DNA of 64,000 nucleotides from Mesostigma viride (taxonomy: Eukaryota > Streptophyta > Mesostigmatophyceae > Mesostigmatales > Mesostigmataceae): the NCBI GenBank assembly GCA_009746045.1, contig RPFO01000034.1, forward strand, positions 829,240-893,239, read 5' to 3'. The notes beneath the pieces are model-generated. The model had not been told where the DNA came from. It worked only from the letters and a program-made list of their open reading frames with translations, and ran no database searches. Below are positions 33,901-44,939 of the stretch, one piece after another (the first letter of the stretch is position 1; each line of letters begins with the position of its first letter). Position numbers and translations under genes: made by a program.

Positions 33901-34725
33901 GATAGGGGCAATGCCCAAATCCTTGTGTTCATAGATCGTTTTACTCGTATGTGCCATCTTGTGCCGTGTCCTTTAGAACTCACCGCACGTGATTGCGCAC
34001 GCCTATACCTCAATAATGTATATAGATATCATGGATTGAGTAGGCAGTTTATTAGTGATAAGGATAAATTATTTACCTCAGATTTTTGGCAGCAGTTTTT
34101 CGCTGCCATCGGTACCAAGGTTACCTACGGTACTGCCTACCACTCCTCCTCCTCTCATTTAGTAGAGCGTCTTAATAGAGTAGTAGAAGAAGCGCTTAGG
34201 CACTATGTTAATGGCTCGGGTAGTGATTGGGAGGATTATTTATGTTTGGTAGAGTTCTCCCTCAACAATTGTCCCCAAGCTGCGCATGGATATACGCCCT
34301 TCTTCTTAGATACTGGGAGACAGCCCCTTACCCCTACCTCTCTCTTAGCTAGTCCTCTACGGGACAAGGATGATGTGTCCCGAGATACTGTAGAAGGTGT
34401 ACAGTCCTTACTAGATAGAATGAAAACTGCTCATGACCACGCGATCTCAGGGTATCAAAAAGCTCAGGCTAAGTACCTTGCTAGGTTGCGTGCCTCCTTA
34501 GATAGACGAGCACCTGAGATAGAAGTAGGAGATCTAGTATTAGTAGAAGGCCCCCGTGTTGGCCGTTTTGCTCATAAGTTTGAAGCAGAACTGAAGGTCA
34601 AACTTAGGCCTGCCTTCTTAGGACCCTTCCATGTGTTGTCTAGGGTAGGAAATTTCTTGTATAAAGTCGATATCCCTACCTCTTGGCAAACGCATTCAAA
34701 CACCTTCCATAGGAGCCAGCTTAAA
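30970..34725 (+). CDS. Chromovirus pol: protease, RT, RNase H, integrase (broken by frameshifts, then by a nested element)
   Basis: Protease: VLVDSGAASSFVS with the catalytic DSG, and DVLLGLDW. RT: LVTDYRKLND, LDCADGFWQL, GLCNSPASFQ, then after a frame change near 32,210 YLDDILIYS. RNase H: VVATDASKVAIGGVL, QQELLAVV, QTDHRPLTH. A second disruption follows a G7 run at 33,305-33,311. Integrase resumes near 33,375 with a histidine pair in HDLAAHQGG, CQSC zinc residues, and D, D, E in MMDFVGP, ISDKDKLF and LVERLNR, then a GPF/Y-like region. The frame then meets the nested element after SQLK at 34,725 and resumes at 39,931. The RT segment between motif B and YLDD is about 20 residues longer than usual. 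Confidence 0.9.
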
Positions 34726-34799
34726 GAGGGGATTCATAGGTGTTTGCTCAATTTCACAAGTCTTCAAATGAGTAAAAAAAAAATCTTTCAGATCTGAGG

Positions 34800-36460
34800 G
34801 TACCTAAAGCTGGACTGTTGCAGGCAGCATGTAGACCATGAAAATAGACCACCCACGAAAATTGGGCTCATTCTGAGCTCAAATGGTGACATGTGACAGC
34901 ATACATGTGCAGTTTTTCGTCATTTTCCCCCTTTTCTTACATGAAACAAATATGAATAGTGGACAAATGAACTCATTTCAGGCTGGATTCTTGCAGGCAG
35001 CATCTAGACCATGAAAATAGACCACCCACAAAAATCGGGCTCATTCTGAGCTCAAATGGTGACATGTGACAGCATACATGTGCAGTTTTTCGTCATTTTC
35101 CGGGGCCCTTTTCTTACATGAAACAAATATGAATAGTGGACAAATGAACTCATTTCAGGCTGGATTCTTGCAGGCAGCATGTAGACCATGAAAATAGACC
35201 ACCCACAAAAATTGGGCTCATTCTGAGCTCAAATGGTGACATGTGACAGCATACATGTGCAGTTTTTCGTCATTTTCCCCCTTTTCTTACATGAAACAAA
35301 TATGAATAGTGGACAAATGAACTCATTTCAGGCTGGATTCTTGCAGGCAGCATCTAGACCATGAAAATAGACCACCCACAAAAATTGGGCTCATTCTGAG
35401 CTCAAATGGTGACATGTGACAGCATACATGTGCAGTTTTTCGTCATTTTCCCCCTTTTCTGACATGAAACAAATATGAATAGTGAACAAATGAACTCATA
35501 TCAGGCTGGATTCTTGCAGGCAGCATTTATACCATGAAAATAGACCACCCACAAAAATTGGGCTCATTATGAGCTCAAATGGTGACATGTGACAGCATAC
35601 ATGTGCAGTTTTTCGTCATTTTCCCCCTTTTCTTACATGAAACAAATATGAATAGTGAACAAATGAACTCATTTCAGGCTGGATTCTTGCAAGCAGCATC
35701 TAGACCATGAAAATAGACCACCCACAAAAATTGGGCTCATTCTGAGCTCAAATGGTGACATGTGACAGTGTAAATATGCAGCTTTTCGTCATTTGCACCG
35801 GTTTCTTACATGAAACAAATAGGAATCATGACCAAATGAACTCATATCGAGCTGCCAGGATTCTTGCAAGCAACATTTAAACCATAATACTACACCACCT
35901 ACAAAAATTGGGCTCATTATGAGCTCAAATGGTGACATGTGACAGTATAAATATGCAGTTTTACGCCATTTTCATCGTTTTCTTACACGAAATAAATAGG
36001 AATCATGACCAAATGAGCTCATATCGAGCTGGATTCTTGCAAGCTACATTTAAACCATAATACTAGACCACCTACAAAAATTGGGCTCATTATGAGCTCA
36101 AATGGTGACATGTGACAGTATAAATATGCAACCTTTTGTCATTTGCACCGGTTTCTTACATGAAACAAATAGGAATCATGAACCAATGAACTCATATCCA
36201 GCTGGATTCTTGCAAGCTACATTTAAACCATAATACTACACCACCTACAAAAATTGGGCTCATTATGAGCTCAAATGGTGACATGTGACAGTATGAATAT
36301 GCAGTTTTACGCCATTTGCACCGGTTTCTTACATGAAACAAATAGGAATCATGACCAAATGAACTCATATCAAGCTGGATTCTTGCAAGCAACATTTAAA
36401 CCATAATACTAGACCACCTACAAAAATTGGGCTCATTCGATCTGAGCTCAAATGGTGACA
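34800..36460 (+). repeat. Left array of 173-bp subrepeats (about 10 units)
   Basis: Units begin GGCTGGATTCTTGCAGGCAG; spacings at 35158, 35331, 35504 and 35677 are 173 bp each. Units near the outer end are nearly identical; inner ones (after about 35,780) are diverged. Confidence 0.95.
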
Positions 36461-36471
36461 TGTGACAGTAT

Positions 36472-36680
36472 ATGAAAAGAGACAACAAACGTGGACTGAA
36501 GCATTGGCACGCTGAGCCCCGTGCATGTCTGAGACCAGTTGTCTGAAAAGAGACAACAAACGTGGCAGCATGGCACGCCGAGCCCCGTGCATGTCTGAGA
36601 CCAGTTGTCTGAAAAGAGACAACAAACGTGGAAGCATGGCACGCCGAGCCCCGTGCATGTCTGAGACCAGTTGTCTGAAC
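36472..36680. repeat. 64-bp tandem repeat, about 3 copies
   Basis: Unit contains GAAAAGAGACAACAAACGTGG and ends GACCAGTTGTCT. It sits between the left array and the central ORF. Confidence 0.85.
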
Positions 36681-37076
36681 TGAAACGTAAAAAGCGCGGA
36701 TCCGCGTAAGGCGCGATGTCTACTGGCTCAGGACAGTATATATATATATATAAGTAACATTTAAACTCAGCCCAGTTTTGACGTCATTTCCAACTGAAAA
36801 AAATATTAATTAAATAATTCATTGATAAAACACGCGCTCCTATTGGGGAGTCGCAGAGCACAATAATACATGTTAAAGTGCTTTTCATCCCTGTATGTTG
36901 CACGCTGGGATCTAAAACTGAAAAATTTAAACTCACATCAATAAGGCTAGTCTGAGTCTGAGTCATCAATTATGTGGGGAGGGCGGCGCTTGTGGCGCGG
37001 GGTCGCCTTCGCTTGCTTGCTAGCCGTGCCCCGGTGTGCGACCTGCTTCGATCCGAACGCACTCTACTATCTCCGC

Positions 37077-37367
37077 CTAACCTCGCGCAGTCGAGTCGGG
37101 TGGCAGATTGGGTAACTCTACACCTGGGCATGCGCAAAGCGCAGCTCGCACCTCATCTAACCCTACTATTTCATCGTCCCCGTCTGTGTAGAGCACATGG
37201 ACCATGTTGTGCTCCTTATTAAACGCCGTCACATGGGCATGATACCGCTTCTCCCCTGAGTTTGGGCCTGAAAATATCTTGCATACCGGGGTCCCCACCA
37301 ACCATTCCGGCTCGTGCACGTCCATGACATGCGATTTGAAAAGTGCCATCGCCGTCTTCTCCGCCAT
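37077..37367 (-). CDS. 97-residue ORF with Tudor/chromo-like barrel, inside the foldback element
   Basis: ATG start MAEKTAMALFKSHVM. Residues about 22-75 read WLVGTPVCKIFS, YHAHVTAFN, MVHVLYTDGDDEIVGLDEV. The pattern V-G-x-V-x-K-F ... Y-x-x-x-V ... V-x-Y-x-D-G-D-x-E is that of small Tudor/Agenet-type barrels that read methylated histones or arginines. It is the only domain-bearing ORF in the element and runs opposite to the host retrotransposon. It could be a captured host exon or the element's own accessory gene. It is too short to be a transposase. Confidence 0.5.
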   Translation of the reverse strand: MAEKTAMALFKSHVMDVHEPEWLVGTPVCKIFSGPNSGEKRYHAHVTAFNKEHNMVHVLYTDGDDEIVGLDEVRAALCACPGVELPNLPPDSTARG

Positions 37368-37423
37368 CGCTGATTCCGTTTTCTGTGCTTATTCCGTTTT
37401 CCCACCCCTCATGTTTCGCGCAC

Positions 37424-38255
37424 ATACGAAAAGGACTTGAATTTCCTTGCTAACAGGTCGGTCTCGGCAATTCATCTTGCATTCACTGGAATTCATTCAT
37501 CGAAGCCCCGAGACTGCCCGTCCAGTCTGAACATACGAAAAGGACTTGAATTTCCTTGCTAACAGGTCGGTCTCGGCAATTCATCTTGCATTCACTGGAA
37601 TTCACTCATCGAAGCCCCGAGACTGCCCGTCCAGTCTGAACATACGAAAAGGACTTGAATTTCCTTGCTAACAGGTCGGTCTCGGCAATTCATCTTGCAT
37701 TCACTGGAATTCACTCATCGAAGCCCCGAGACTGCCCGTCCAGTCTGAACATACGAAAAGGACTTGAATTTCCTTGCTAACAGGTCGGTCTCGGCAATTC
37801 ATCTTGCATTCACTGGAATTCACTCATCGAAGCCCCGAGACTGCCCGTCCAGTCTGAACATACGAAAAGGACTTGAATTTCCTTGCTAACAGGTCGGTCT
37901 CGGCAATTCATCTTGCATTCACTGGAATTTTCCGGTGAAATGGGTGTTAGTTTATTTCCATATAACGGTTAAGGTGACCCAGGTATGCATTCACTGGAAT
38001 TCACTCATCGAAGCCCCGAGACTGCCCGTCCAGTCTGAACATACGAAAAGGACTTGAATTTCCTTGCTAACAGGTCGGTCTCGGCAATTCATCTTGCATT
38101 CACTGGAATTCACTCATCGAAGCCCCGAGACTGCCCGTCCAGTCTGAACATACGAAAAGGACGAATTTCCTTGCTAACAGGTCGGTCTCGGCAATTCATC
38201 TTGCATTCACTGGAATTCATTCATCGAAGACCCGAGACTGCCCGTCCAGTCTGAA
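37424..38255. repeat. 109-bp tandem repeat, about 7.5 copies
   Basis: Unit starts ACATACGAAAAGGACTTGAA and ends CTGCCCGTCCAGTCTGA; starts at 37531, 37640, 37749 and 37858 are 109 bp apart. A unique insertion at 37,929-37,986 interrupts the fifth copy. Confidence 0.95.
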
Positions 38256-38379
38256 CTTCATACTACCGTTGTACGAAATTCAGACTGCACGAACCTCGAG
38301 GATTGTCAATGAATGCCCATGAATTTCATTTGGTCGCACAAAAATGTTTTATTCAAGAGAACAGTGGCAATGGCATCAA

Positions 38380-39828
38380 ACTGCATTGTTTTCCTTTCAT
38401 TTGTCACCTTTTGAGCTGTAAACAGTCTATTTTGATGGTCTACATGCTGCTTACAAGTTTCCAGCCTGATCTGAGTTCATTTGTTCAATATTCATATTTG
38501 TTTCATGTAAGATAACCGAGAAAATGACGAAAAACTGCACATGTATGCTGTCACGTGTCACCATTTGAGCTCAGAATGAGCCCAATTTTTGTGGGTGGTC
38601 TATTTTTATGGTCTAGATGCTGCCTGCAAGAATCCAGCCTGAAATGAGTTCATTTGTTCACTGTTCATATTTGTTTCATGTAAGAAAAGGGGGAAAATGA
38701 CGAAAAACTGCACATGTATGCTGTCACATGTCACCATTTGAGCTCAGAATGAGCCCAATTTTTGTGGGTGGTCTATTTTCATGGTCTAGATGCTGCCTGC
38801 AAGAACCCAGCCTGATATGAGTTCATTTGTTCACTGTTCATATTTGTTTCATGTAAGAAAAGGGGGAAAATGACGAAAAACTGCACATGTATGCTGTCAC
38901 ATGTCACCATTTGAGCTCAGAATGAGCCCAATTTTTGTGGGTGGTCTATTTTCATGGTCTAGATGCTGCCTGCAAGAATCCAGCCTGATATGAGTTCATT
39001 TGTTCACTATTCATATTTGTTTCATGTAAGAAAAGGGGGAAAATGACGAAAAACTGCACATGTATGCGGTCAAATGTCACCATTTGAGCTCAGAATGAGC
39101 CCAATTTTTGTGGGTGGTCTATTTTCATGGTCTAGATGCTGCCTGCAAGAACCCAGCCTGATATGAGTTCATTTGTTCACTGTTCATATTTGTTTCATGT
39201 AAGAAAAGGGGGAAAATGACGAAAAACTGCACATGTATGCTGTCACATGTCACCATTTGAGCTCAGAATGAGCCCAATTTTTGTGGGTGGTCTATTTTCA
39301 TGGTCTAGATGCTGCCTGCAAGAATCCAGCCTGATATGAGTTCATTTGTTCACTATTCATATTTGTTTCATGTAAGAAAAGGGGGAAAATGACGAAAAAC
39401 TGCACATGTATGCGGTCAAATGTCACCATTTGAGCTCAGAATGAGCCCAATTTTTGTGGGTGGTCTATTTTCATGGTCTAGATGCTGCCTGCAAGAACCC
39501 AGCCTGATATGAGTTCATTTGTTCACTGTTCATATTTGTTTCATGTAAGAAAAGGGGGAAAATGACGAAAAACTGCACATGTATGCTGTCACATGTCACC
39601 ATTTGAGCTCAGAATGAGCCCAATTTTTGTGGGTGGTCTATTTTCATGGTCTAGATGCTGCCTGCAAGAATCCAGCCTGATATGAGTTCATTTGTTCACT
39701 ATTCATATTTGTTTCATGTAAGAAAAGGGGGAAAATGACGAAAAACTGCACATGTATGCTGTCACATGTCACCATTTGAGCTCAGAATGAGCCCAATTTT
39801 TGTGGGTGGTCTATTTTCATGGTCTGAA
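38380..39828 (-). repeat. Right array of 173-bp subrepeats, inverted (about 8 units)
   Basis: Reverse complement of the left array. Alternating variants (AATCCAG/AACCCAG; GCGGTCAAATG at about 39,065 and 39,411) show a 346-bp dimer as the recent duplication unit. Confidence 0.95.
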
Positions 39829-39930
39829 GGCTGGATGACCCCTGCTTTATTGACAAATATAAGGATTTAATCACATGTGGAAAAATTGAGTAAAATTTAT
39901 GAAATTGAGCAAACACTTATGAATCCCCTC

Positions 39931-40194
39931 AAACTGTACCACCCTAGTACGTTCGCTGGCAGGGAGTTAGCGCCTGCCCCTTTAGAGCATAATCCTGACA
40001 CTGGGGAAGTAGAAGACGAAGTAGAAAGCATCGTGGCCCATCGAGATATCAAAAAGGGCCGCGGTACCCAGCGTCAGTATAAAGTGAAGTGGATGTATGC
40101 TCGTAGTGAAGTAGATAAGGTTTGGTATACGGAGAGTGAGCTAGATGGGTGTAGTCGCCTGCTGCAGGAATATAAAACCCTGCACAAGCTCTAG
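39931..40194 (+). CDS. Chromodomain terminus of chromovirus integrase (separated by the nested element)
   Basis: The frame from AAA at 39,931 continues integrase as LYHPSTFAGRELAPAP, then EVESIVAHRDIKKGRG, YKVKWMYA, VWYTESELDGCSRLLQEY and a stop at 40,192-40,194. The EVE.I..HR, Y.VKW and W-.-.E-L elements are those of chromodomains, which in chromoviruses direct integration to heterochromatin marked by histone methylation. The GTG at 39,877 that seems to start this ORF lies inside the foldback element and is not a genuine start. Confidence 0.88.
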   Translation, partial: KLYHPSTFAGRELAPAPLEHNPDTGEVEDEVESIVAHRDIKKGRGTQRQYKVKWMYARSEVDKVWYTESELDGCSRLLQEYKTLHKL

Positions 40195-40270
40195 TCGTAG
40201 GCCTTCTCCTCTCTTATGTTATGTCTGCTGTCGACGGGTGGTTGGTTGTCCCCTCCCCTCCGCAGCCGTC

Positions 40271-42575
40271 ATGACAGAGCCTACCCCTCCGGCTGAGAGC
40301 CCGCTGCCGTCCCTGCCCCTACCGGACCCTGAGCTGTATTTCGAGGCCCTTCCGGGCCGTTGGGTGTCGCGATCATGTTACCGGGGTGGCGTTGTGCAGC
40401 CGGCCCTTCAGGCCCAACATGCGAGCTTAGTCAGGGCGGCCCTCTTCGGGGTCACGTGGTATGGTCCTTCCCCTAATGAGCCGCACCAGCTTGTCCTGCA
40501 CGGGTTCGACGATGCCGGACACTGTTTGTTGGGGTGTGGTTCTCGCTGTCCCGCCTTGGAACAGATAGATGCGGTTCTCCGGTGTTGCCGTGTGTTCTCC
40601 TACCTCTCTACCCCTGTGGGCCGTACCTGCCTACGGGAGGTGTTTCCTTGGCTTCCGGCTGAGGGTGATGCTGAGGTAGATGAGAACCCCTGCGACCTTT
40701 TACGGGCCGTAGAATTCATGGAGATAGCTGATCAGGCGGCGGGACTAGCGGTTGATGGTCCTGCCCCTTCGGGCGCCCCAGCCGAGGTACATTATACTCC
40801 AGATTATTCTGCCTCGAGCGCTGCGTCCGCCTCCTCGGCGTCTGTTCCTCCCTCTCCGGTCCCGTCGTCCCCTCGGTCGACCCGGGGTGTTGCAGTGGAG
40901 CCTACCCCTTCGGGTTTGCCTGATCCTCTTTCGGCGACGGTCTCGGCTATGCAGGCTCAGATCCAGTCCCTGACCACAGCGTTTGGGGCCTTCCTGGCGG
41001 CCCAGGCGCAGGTCCCGGCTACGCCAGCTGGATCCGCGCCTCCTACCCCTTCTGTTGCCCCGGCGACTACGGCTTCGCCCGCGCCCCCACTGGCGCCCGC
41101 GGTCGCTGTGGTTCCGGCGGCTGCTGCGACTCCTGCTGCCTCCGCGTCTGTGACCGCTGTACCTGCGCCTACGCGCGAGTCCCCTGCCCCTGTGACCGCG
41201 CCCGCTGTCGCTGCTTCCGAGCCTCCACCAGCTCAGTCGCAGCCGTCGCGGGGCTTCTTTGGCGACACTAGCGGACTGCCCAGGCTTTGGGAGGGTGGTC
41301 CCCCGCAGAGGATTCCGGTTCCTGACTGGAGCCTGGATGGTAGTCAATCTTATGCAGGACTGCCTGTCCCTACGGGCCCCATTTTTAACATGTGGCCTGA
41401 GGGTGCACCGGCCACCGAGACCGGCGCGCCAGCTTCGGCGGCGGGTCCGTCACGGCCCCCTCTGGCTTCGGGTCCGGCGCGGCCTTCTGCTGTATCAGTG
41501 TCACCTGCGTCGGTGTCGGCTCCTGCCCCTGCTTCGGCCCCTGCCCCTTCGGCCTCTCTGTCCTTGGCCGCGGTTGTTCGGTCCACCGGCCAGGATCCTC
41601 GCGCTACCCGCGCTTCCGACTCCCTCCGGGAGTTGTCCCAGGGTGATCGGGACAGGGCTCCTTCTGTGCATGGTGCATGCGACGCCGGAGTCGCGCGACA
41701 CGCCCGTGCCTGGATGTGGTATGTCCGCACTCGCCTGCCGCCAGTGTGACCTGCCGCGCGCCTCCGCCGAGCTTGCCATCTCGCCCATGTCCTACGGGTT
41801 TTCCCAGGTGTGTCGGGCGCCTCGGGATCGTGGCCTACCCATTGAGACTGATCGGCCTCCTTTCGACATGGTTATTTTAGCTGATCCTGTGTTCCAGGGT
41901 GAGATCCTGGTTCGGCGCGTTCTGTATCGCTGGGCTAGGCGCCACAACGACTTGGACACCTACGGTGGGTTCCAGTGGGCTTACCCTCCGCCTCTGGGCA
42001 TTATGGCTTCGGATGCCCTTACGGTAGAGTTTCCTGCGGTGCCGGGTGTTACGTACACCACGGTCCTCCAGCCCATCCTCGAGTGGGATGCCCGGCGTCC
42101 GGCGCCCCTCCCGGGCCAGGGTCTAGACTCCCGCGGTCACCCTCCTCCTCGGGCCAGCGACTACCTAGAGACATTCGGGTCGCGCCAGTGTGCGCGTCGG
42201 TGGCGTTCCCGTGAGATTCGGCACATCCGGTTGTGGCCGTCCAACGTGGAGCCCCTGGTAGATCTGTTTTTCCCGACGGGTATGCGCCCTCGGATCCGGT
42301 ATCATCGCCTGCTCCTTCGGGCTCTCTGCCTGATCGCGGTAGAGCCTTTCCTACGCCTCTTTGCCTGTGGTTTCCTGGACTGGGCCCGGGGCCAGGTCGT
42401 TCTTACTCAGCATAGGTATTACTGGGCCTTTCTGGGCCTTTTTCCTGACGGCGTGTGGGCCGATGTTTTCCTCACCGTAGATAGGCATGACAATGTTGAG
42501 GATGTGGCCCATTACCAGGCCTACCTGGAAGTCCTGCTGGCCTCCCGTGGTACCTACCAGACGGATGGCCATTAG
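40271..42575 (+). CDS. Extra 3' ORF of the chromovirus, unknown function, with a frameshift
   Basis: Starts at ATG 40,271 (MTEPTPPAESP). Residues to about 190 look folded (LYFEALPGRWVSRSCYRGGV, CLLGCGSRCPALEQIDAVL); then a long alanine/proline-rich linker. Near 41,690 the coding frame shifts to frame 3 and continues through FDMVILADPVFQGEILVRRV and HIRLWPSNVEPLVDLFF to TAG at 42,573-42,575. About 770 residues in all. It occupies the position of env or of antisense/accessory ORFs in other long Ty3 elements, but I see no signal peptide, furin site or clear transmembrane anchor. No family is recognised. Confidence 0.7.
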
Positions 42576-42930
42576 ATAGAGGGCCTTAGGCCCGACCTGA
42601 GGGTGTTGTCCCTCCGGTATGTAGAGTCGCCCTCATGTTCTGGCCAGTTGGCTGGTCGTTCTTGGTCCTTGGTGCTGATGGGTTTACTCTGTGTGTCCTG
42701 CCCAGTGCCGTTCCCCCCGGCAAGGACTCCGTTCCAGGCAGTTAGGGGAACCTACCACCAGGCTTGGTGCTGGCTAACCCTACACCTCCCGGCGTGGTGG
42801 TGGAGACCGTGTGAACTATTGGTGCCTTGTATCTTGGATGGCTTGCTGACTGTGTTAGTGTGTGCTGGGTGCATTAGGTTTCCTACCCCTTGTTTTCCTC
42901 CCTGTACGTAGGGAGAGGGCTCCCTACCTT
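42576..42930. other. 3' untranslated region of the chromovirus
   Basis: No ORF with credible composition; lies between the extra ORF and the polypurine tract. Confidence 0.6.
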
Positions 42931-42944
42931 TGTGGGGGGGGAGG
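42931..42944 (+). promoter_or_regulatory. Polypurine tract
   Basis: A purine-only run, a long G run followed by GAGG and T/G, directly abuts the 3' LTR, as expected for the plus-strand primer. Similar G-runs occur at 30,835-30,848 and 33,304-33,317. Confidence 0.8.
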
Positions 42945-43517
42945 TGTTACGTCGCGTAACAATTCGTTGTAGTTACGGACGTAAATTAGGTCCTTTGCCT
43001 CGGTTGTCCCTAGGTTTACGTTTAGGCTCCTACCGGGACATTATTGTCCTCGTAACAGTACTGTGGTACATTGGGTGCCGTTGGGCGCCGCGCCGCGTAC
43101 TTTACTAGTGGTCCTGATCCTGTGGTAGAATGTAGTGGACCAGCGTGCATCAGTAGATTTAGTGGACCAGCGTGCACCTGTAGGCGAGGGCCATGTCGGC
43201 CCGAGCGTGTTGGACCGTTGGTGACCATTTATGCGCGTTCTACCCCTTGTGTGTGCACTCGGCGTGTGTTAAATGAATTAACACATATAGGCTTGGGTCA
43301 CGGCAGTGTAGTTGTGTTTCCTTCCTCTATTCCTGGAGTAAACGGGTTTTGATAAATGGTTGTATGGCGTATTATAGTAACACTTACGTTAATGCATTGA
43401 GATCAGCTCCGTCACGTTCGTCTTTCGCCAGAGGGTTAAGTAGAGGAGGTCTGACCAGTTTAGGTAGTATCAGGCCCATTAGAGGTAGAGGTGGAGGTAG
43501 ATATCCGCGGCGTAACA
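42945..43517 (+). repeat. 3' LTR
   Basis: 573 bp, TGTTACG...CGTAACA, followed by the CAGCC target duplication. Confidence 0.96.
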
Positions 43518-44809
43518 CAGCCATATCCCATTCTTGATATCCGGCTGGTTCGTCAACCCCGTCCTCTTCGCAACAAATTCGAACCCCTCCATTGCATTAA
43601 GTACCACTTGAGCCAACCGTGTCGGCCCATCGCTTTTCTCCCACGCGAAAGTCTTCATCATGAACTCACAGGTCGTATCCCCGTCAGACCCGTAAACTTT
43701 CTTAGAAATCCACGGGCCCTGCTGCTCGATTTCGGATGCCAGCTCCTCCGACCCAAACTTCCGCGGGGGTTCCCGCTTCTCCCCCACCTTTTTTTGGCGA
43801 CCCGACTGGACGTCCTCTGCCTCGGCATGTTCGGCTTGGCCTTCCTCCGGCACAGCCCCCGTCACCACCACAGCCCCCGCCACAGGCTGTACGGGTTGGG
43901 GCACCACAGCCTGTTCGGTTGGGGGTTCGGGCGCAATCAGGACCCACCATTTCGTTTCCTCCTTGTGGGTCGTCCAAAAATCCGTCCTCTCCAGCAGTGC
44001 AAGTGGGAAGGTGGAATCGTCCCTCCCCGTTGGCCTGATAACCGCCCTTAGTCTCTTGGCAGCTACAGCGACCGTATCGGCCACCCTCTGAAGGGCGCTG
44101 TCGGCTTCCGAAGGCTGCATCGGCAACCAGCCGAGGTCGCGTGGTTCGGGGTATTTCCCCAAATCGCGGTTGTAGATCATGAAAAGCTGGACCATCACCT
44201 CGCAGAAGATCTTGGCCATGTATGTCAGGTCATACAAGCACTGAGGAGGAACGTGTTTGGCCTTCACGGTTGCCATGATAGACGGCCAGAATCGAAAGCG
44301 GGCTAGACTCCTCCACCCTTCCTGTTTGATCCCCCCCCCTTCCTCATCACCCTTCCCTCCCCGTCCAGCTTGTCCGCTGCCACGATGTCCAGAAACTCTG
44401 CAAGCTCCTTGGCCAGCTTGTCCTCAATCGGCATTCCACATCTACTGTCGTCGTTCGGAGCGACCGTTTCATCCTTCACAGCCGAGATGAAGTCGTAGAC
44501 TTGGGTTTTCTCCGATTCGGACAAACCACCCTCGTTCAATCGCCCTCCAACCCGCTCCTCACCACCCTCCTCCCCCTCCCCGTCCTTCCTTGCCTTCTCA
44601 GTGCTGCTTGAAACCCCATGAATCAAATTCCATATTTCTTTCTGGTCCTGAAGGGGCACCTCCGGCTTATCCCAGGATTCCTCCATGTGCGTCTTGAAAT
44701 AGTTGTGCACTTCCAGCAGCGCCGTCCCCCTCGACTTTTTGGAAACGGCCTCGTCTTCTGCATTCAGCCCCCCTCCGATCAGGGCAACCCTCCGATGCGC
44801 CTCTCTCCC
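43518..44809 (-). CDS. Unknown gene, exon 2 proximal part (before the LTR insertion)
   Basis: Acceptor TGCAG at 44,814-44,810, then GREAHRRVALIGGGLNAEDE. A one-base slip in the G9 tract near 44,335 carries the frame into KQEGWRSLARFRFWPSIM and VPPQCLYDLTYMAKIFCEVM. It ends at NGIWL where the LTR begins. The peptide is unlike any family I know. Confidence 0.6.
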
Positions 44810-44939
44810 CTGCATGCATGAAATGTGAATCAGTGTTTGAGACAAAAAACGGTCATACAACACACGACCTGACATTTTGTCCTTACACTTTGGAAGATCG
44901 GCCGTTCCCGAACAAAAATCACACCCTAATTTCCAGTTT

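Larger units (their letters stand above)
34726..39930. mobile_element. Foldback-type DNA element, 5,205 bp, inside the chromovirus pol
   Basis: Left end GAGGGGATTCATAGGTGTTT and on to CTCAATTTCA; the right end is its inverse with one mismatch over 31 bp. AAA flanks both sides (34723-34725 and 39931-39933), consistent with a 3-bp target duplication. Removing 5,208 bp (a multiple of 3) rejoins integrase SQLK to LYHPSTF and the chromodomain in frame. Inside, about ten 173-bp units point one way (34,800-36,460) and about eight point the other way (38,380-39,828), so the ends could fold into a long hairpin, as in foldback (FB) elements whose inverted ends are built of tandem subrepeats. A Tudor-like ORF and two other minisatellites occupy the middle. 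Superfamily is not recognised; no transposase was found. Confidence 0.88.
27491..43517 (+). mobile_element. Ty3/gypsy chromovirus LTR retrotransposon, 16,027 bp including a nested DNA element
   Basis: Two 573-bp LTRs begin TGTTACG and end CGTAACA. A 5-bp duplication CAGCC flanks the element (27486-27490 and 43518-43522). Between the LTRs lie a small viroplasmin-like ORF, gag with zinc knuckle, protease, RT, RNase H, integrase and a C-terminal chromodomain, the chromovirus order, plus an extra 3' ORF. I saw one difference between the LTRs (GGCCTGACC versus GGTCTGACC), so insertion is very recent. Without the nested 5.2-kb element and its 3-bp duplication it is about 10.8 kb, long for the group because of the two additional ORFs. 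Confidence 0.95.

Noticed and set aside
30970..34725. Programmed frameshifts in chromovirus pol
   Set aside because: The breaks lie within RT and after RNase H, at or near homopolymers, not at domain boundaries used for regulated expression; error or damage is likelier.
39877..40194. Independent small chromodomain gene starting at 39,877
   Set aside because: Its first 54 bases are the end of the foldback element; the domain is the severed integrase C-terminus.
40271..42575. Retroviral envelope gene
   Set aside because: No signal peptide, cleavage site or membrane anchor visible; called an unknown ORF instead.
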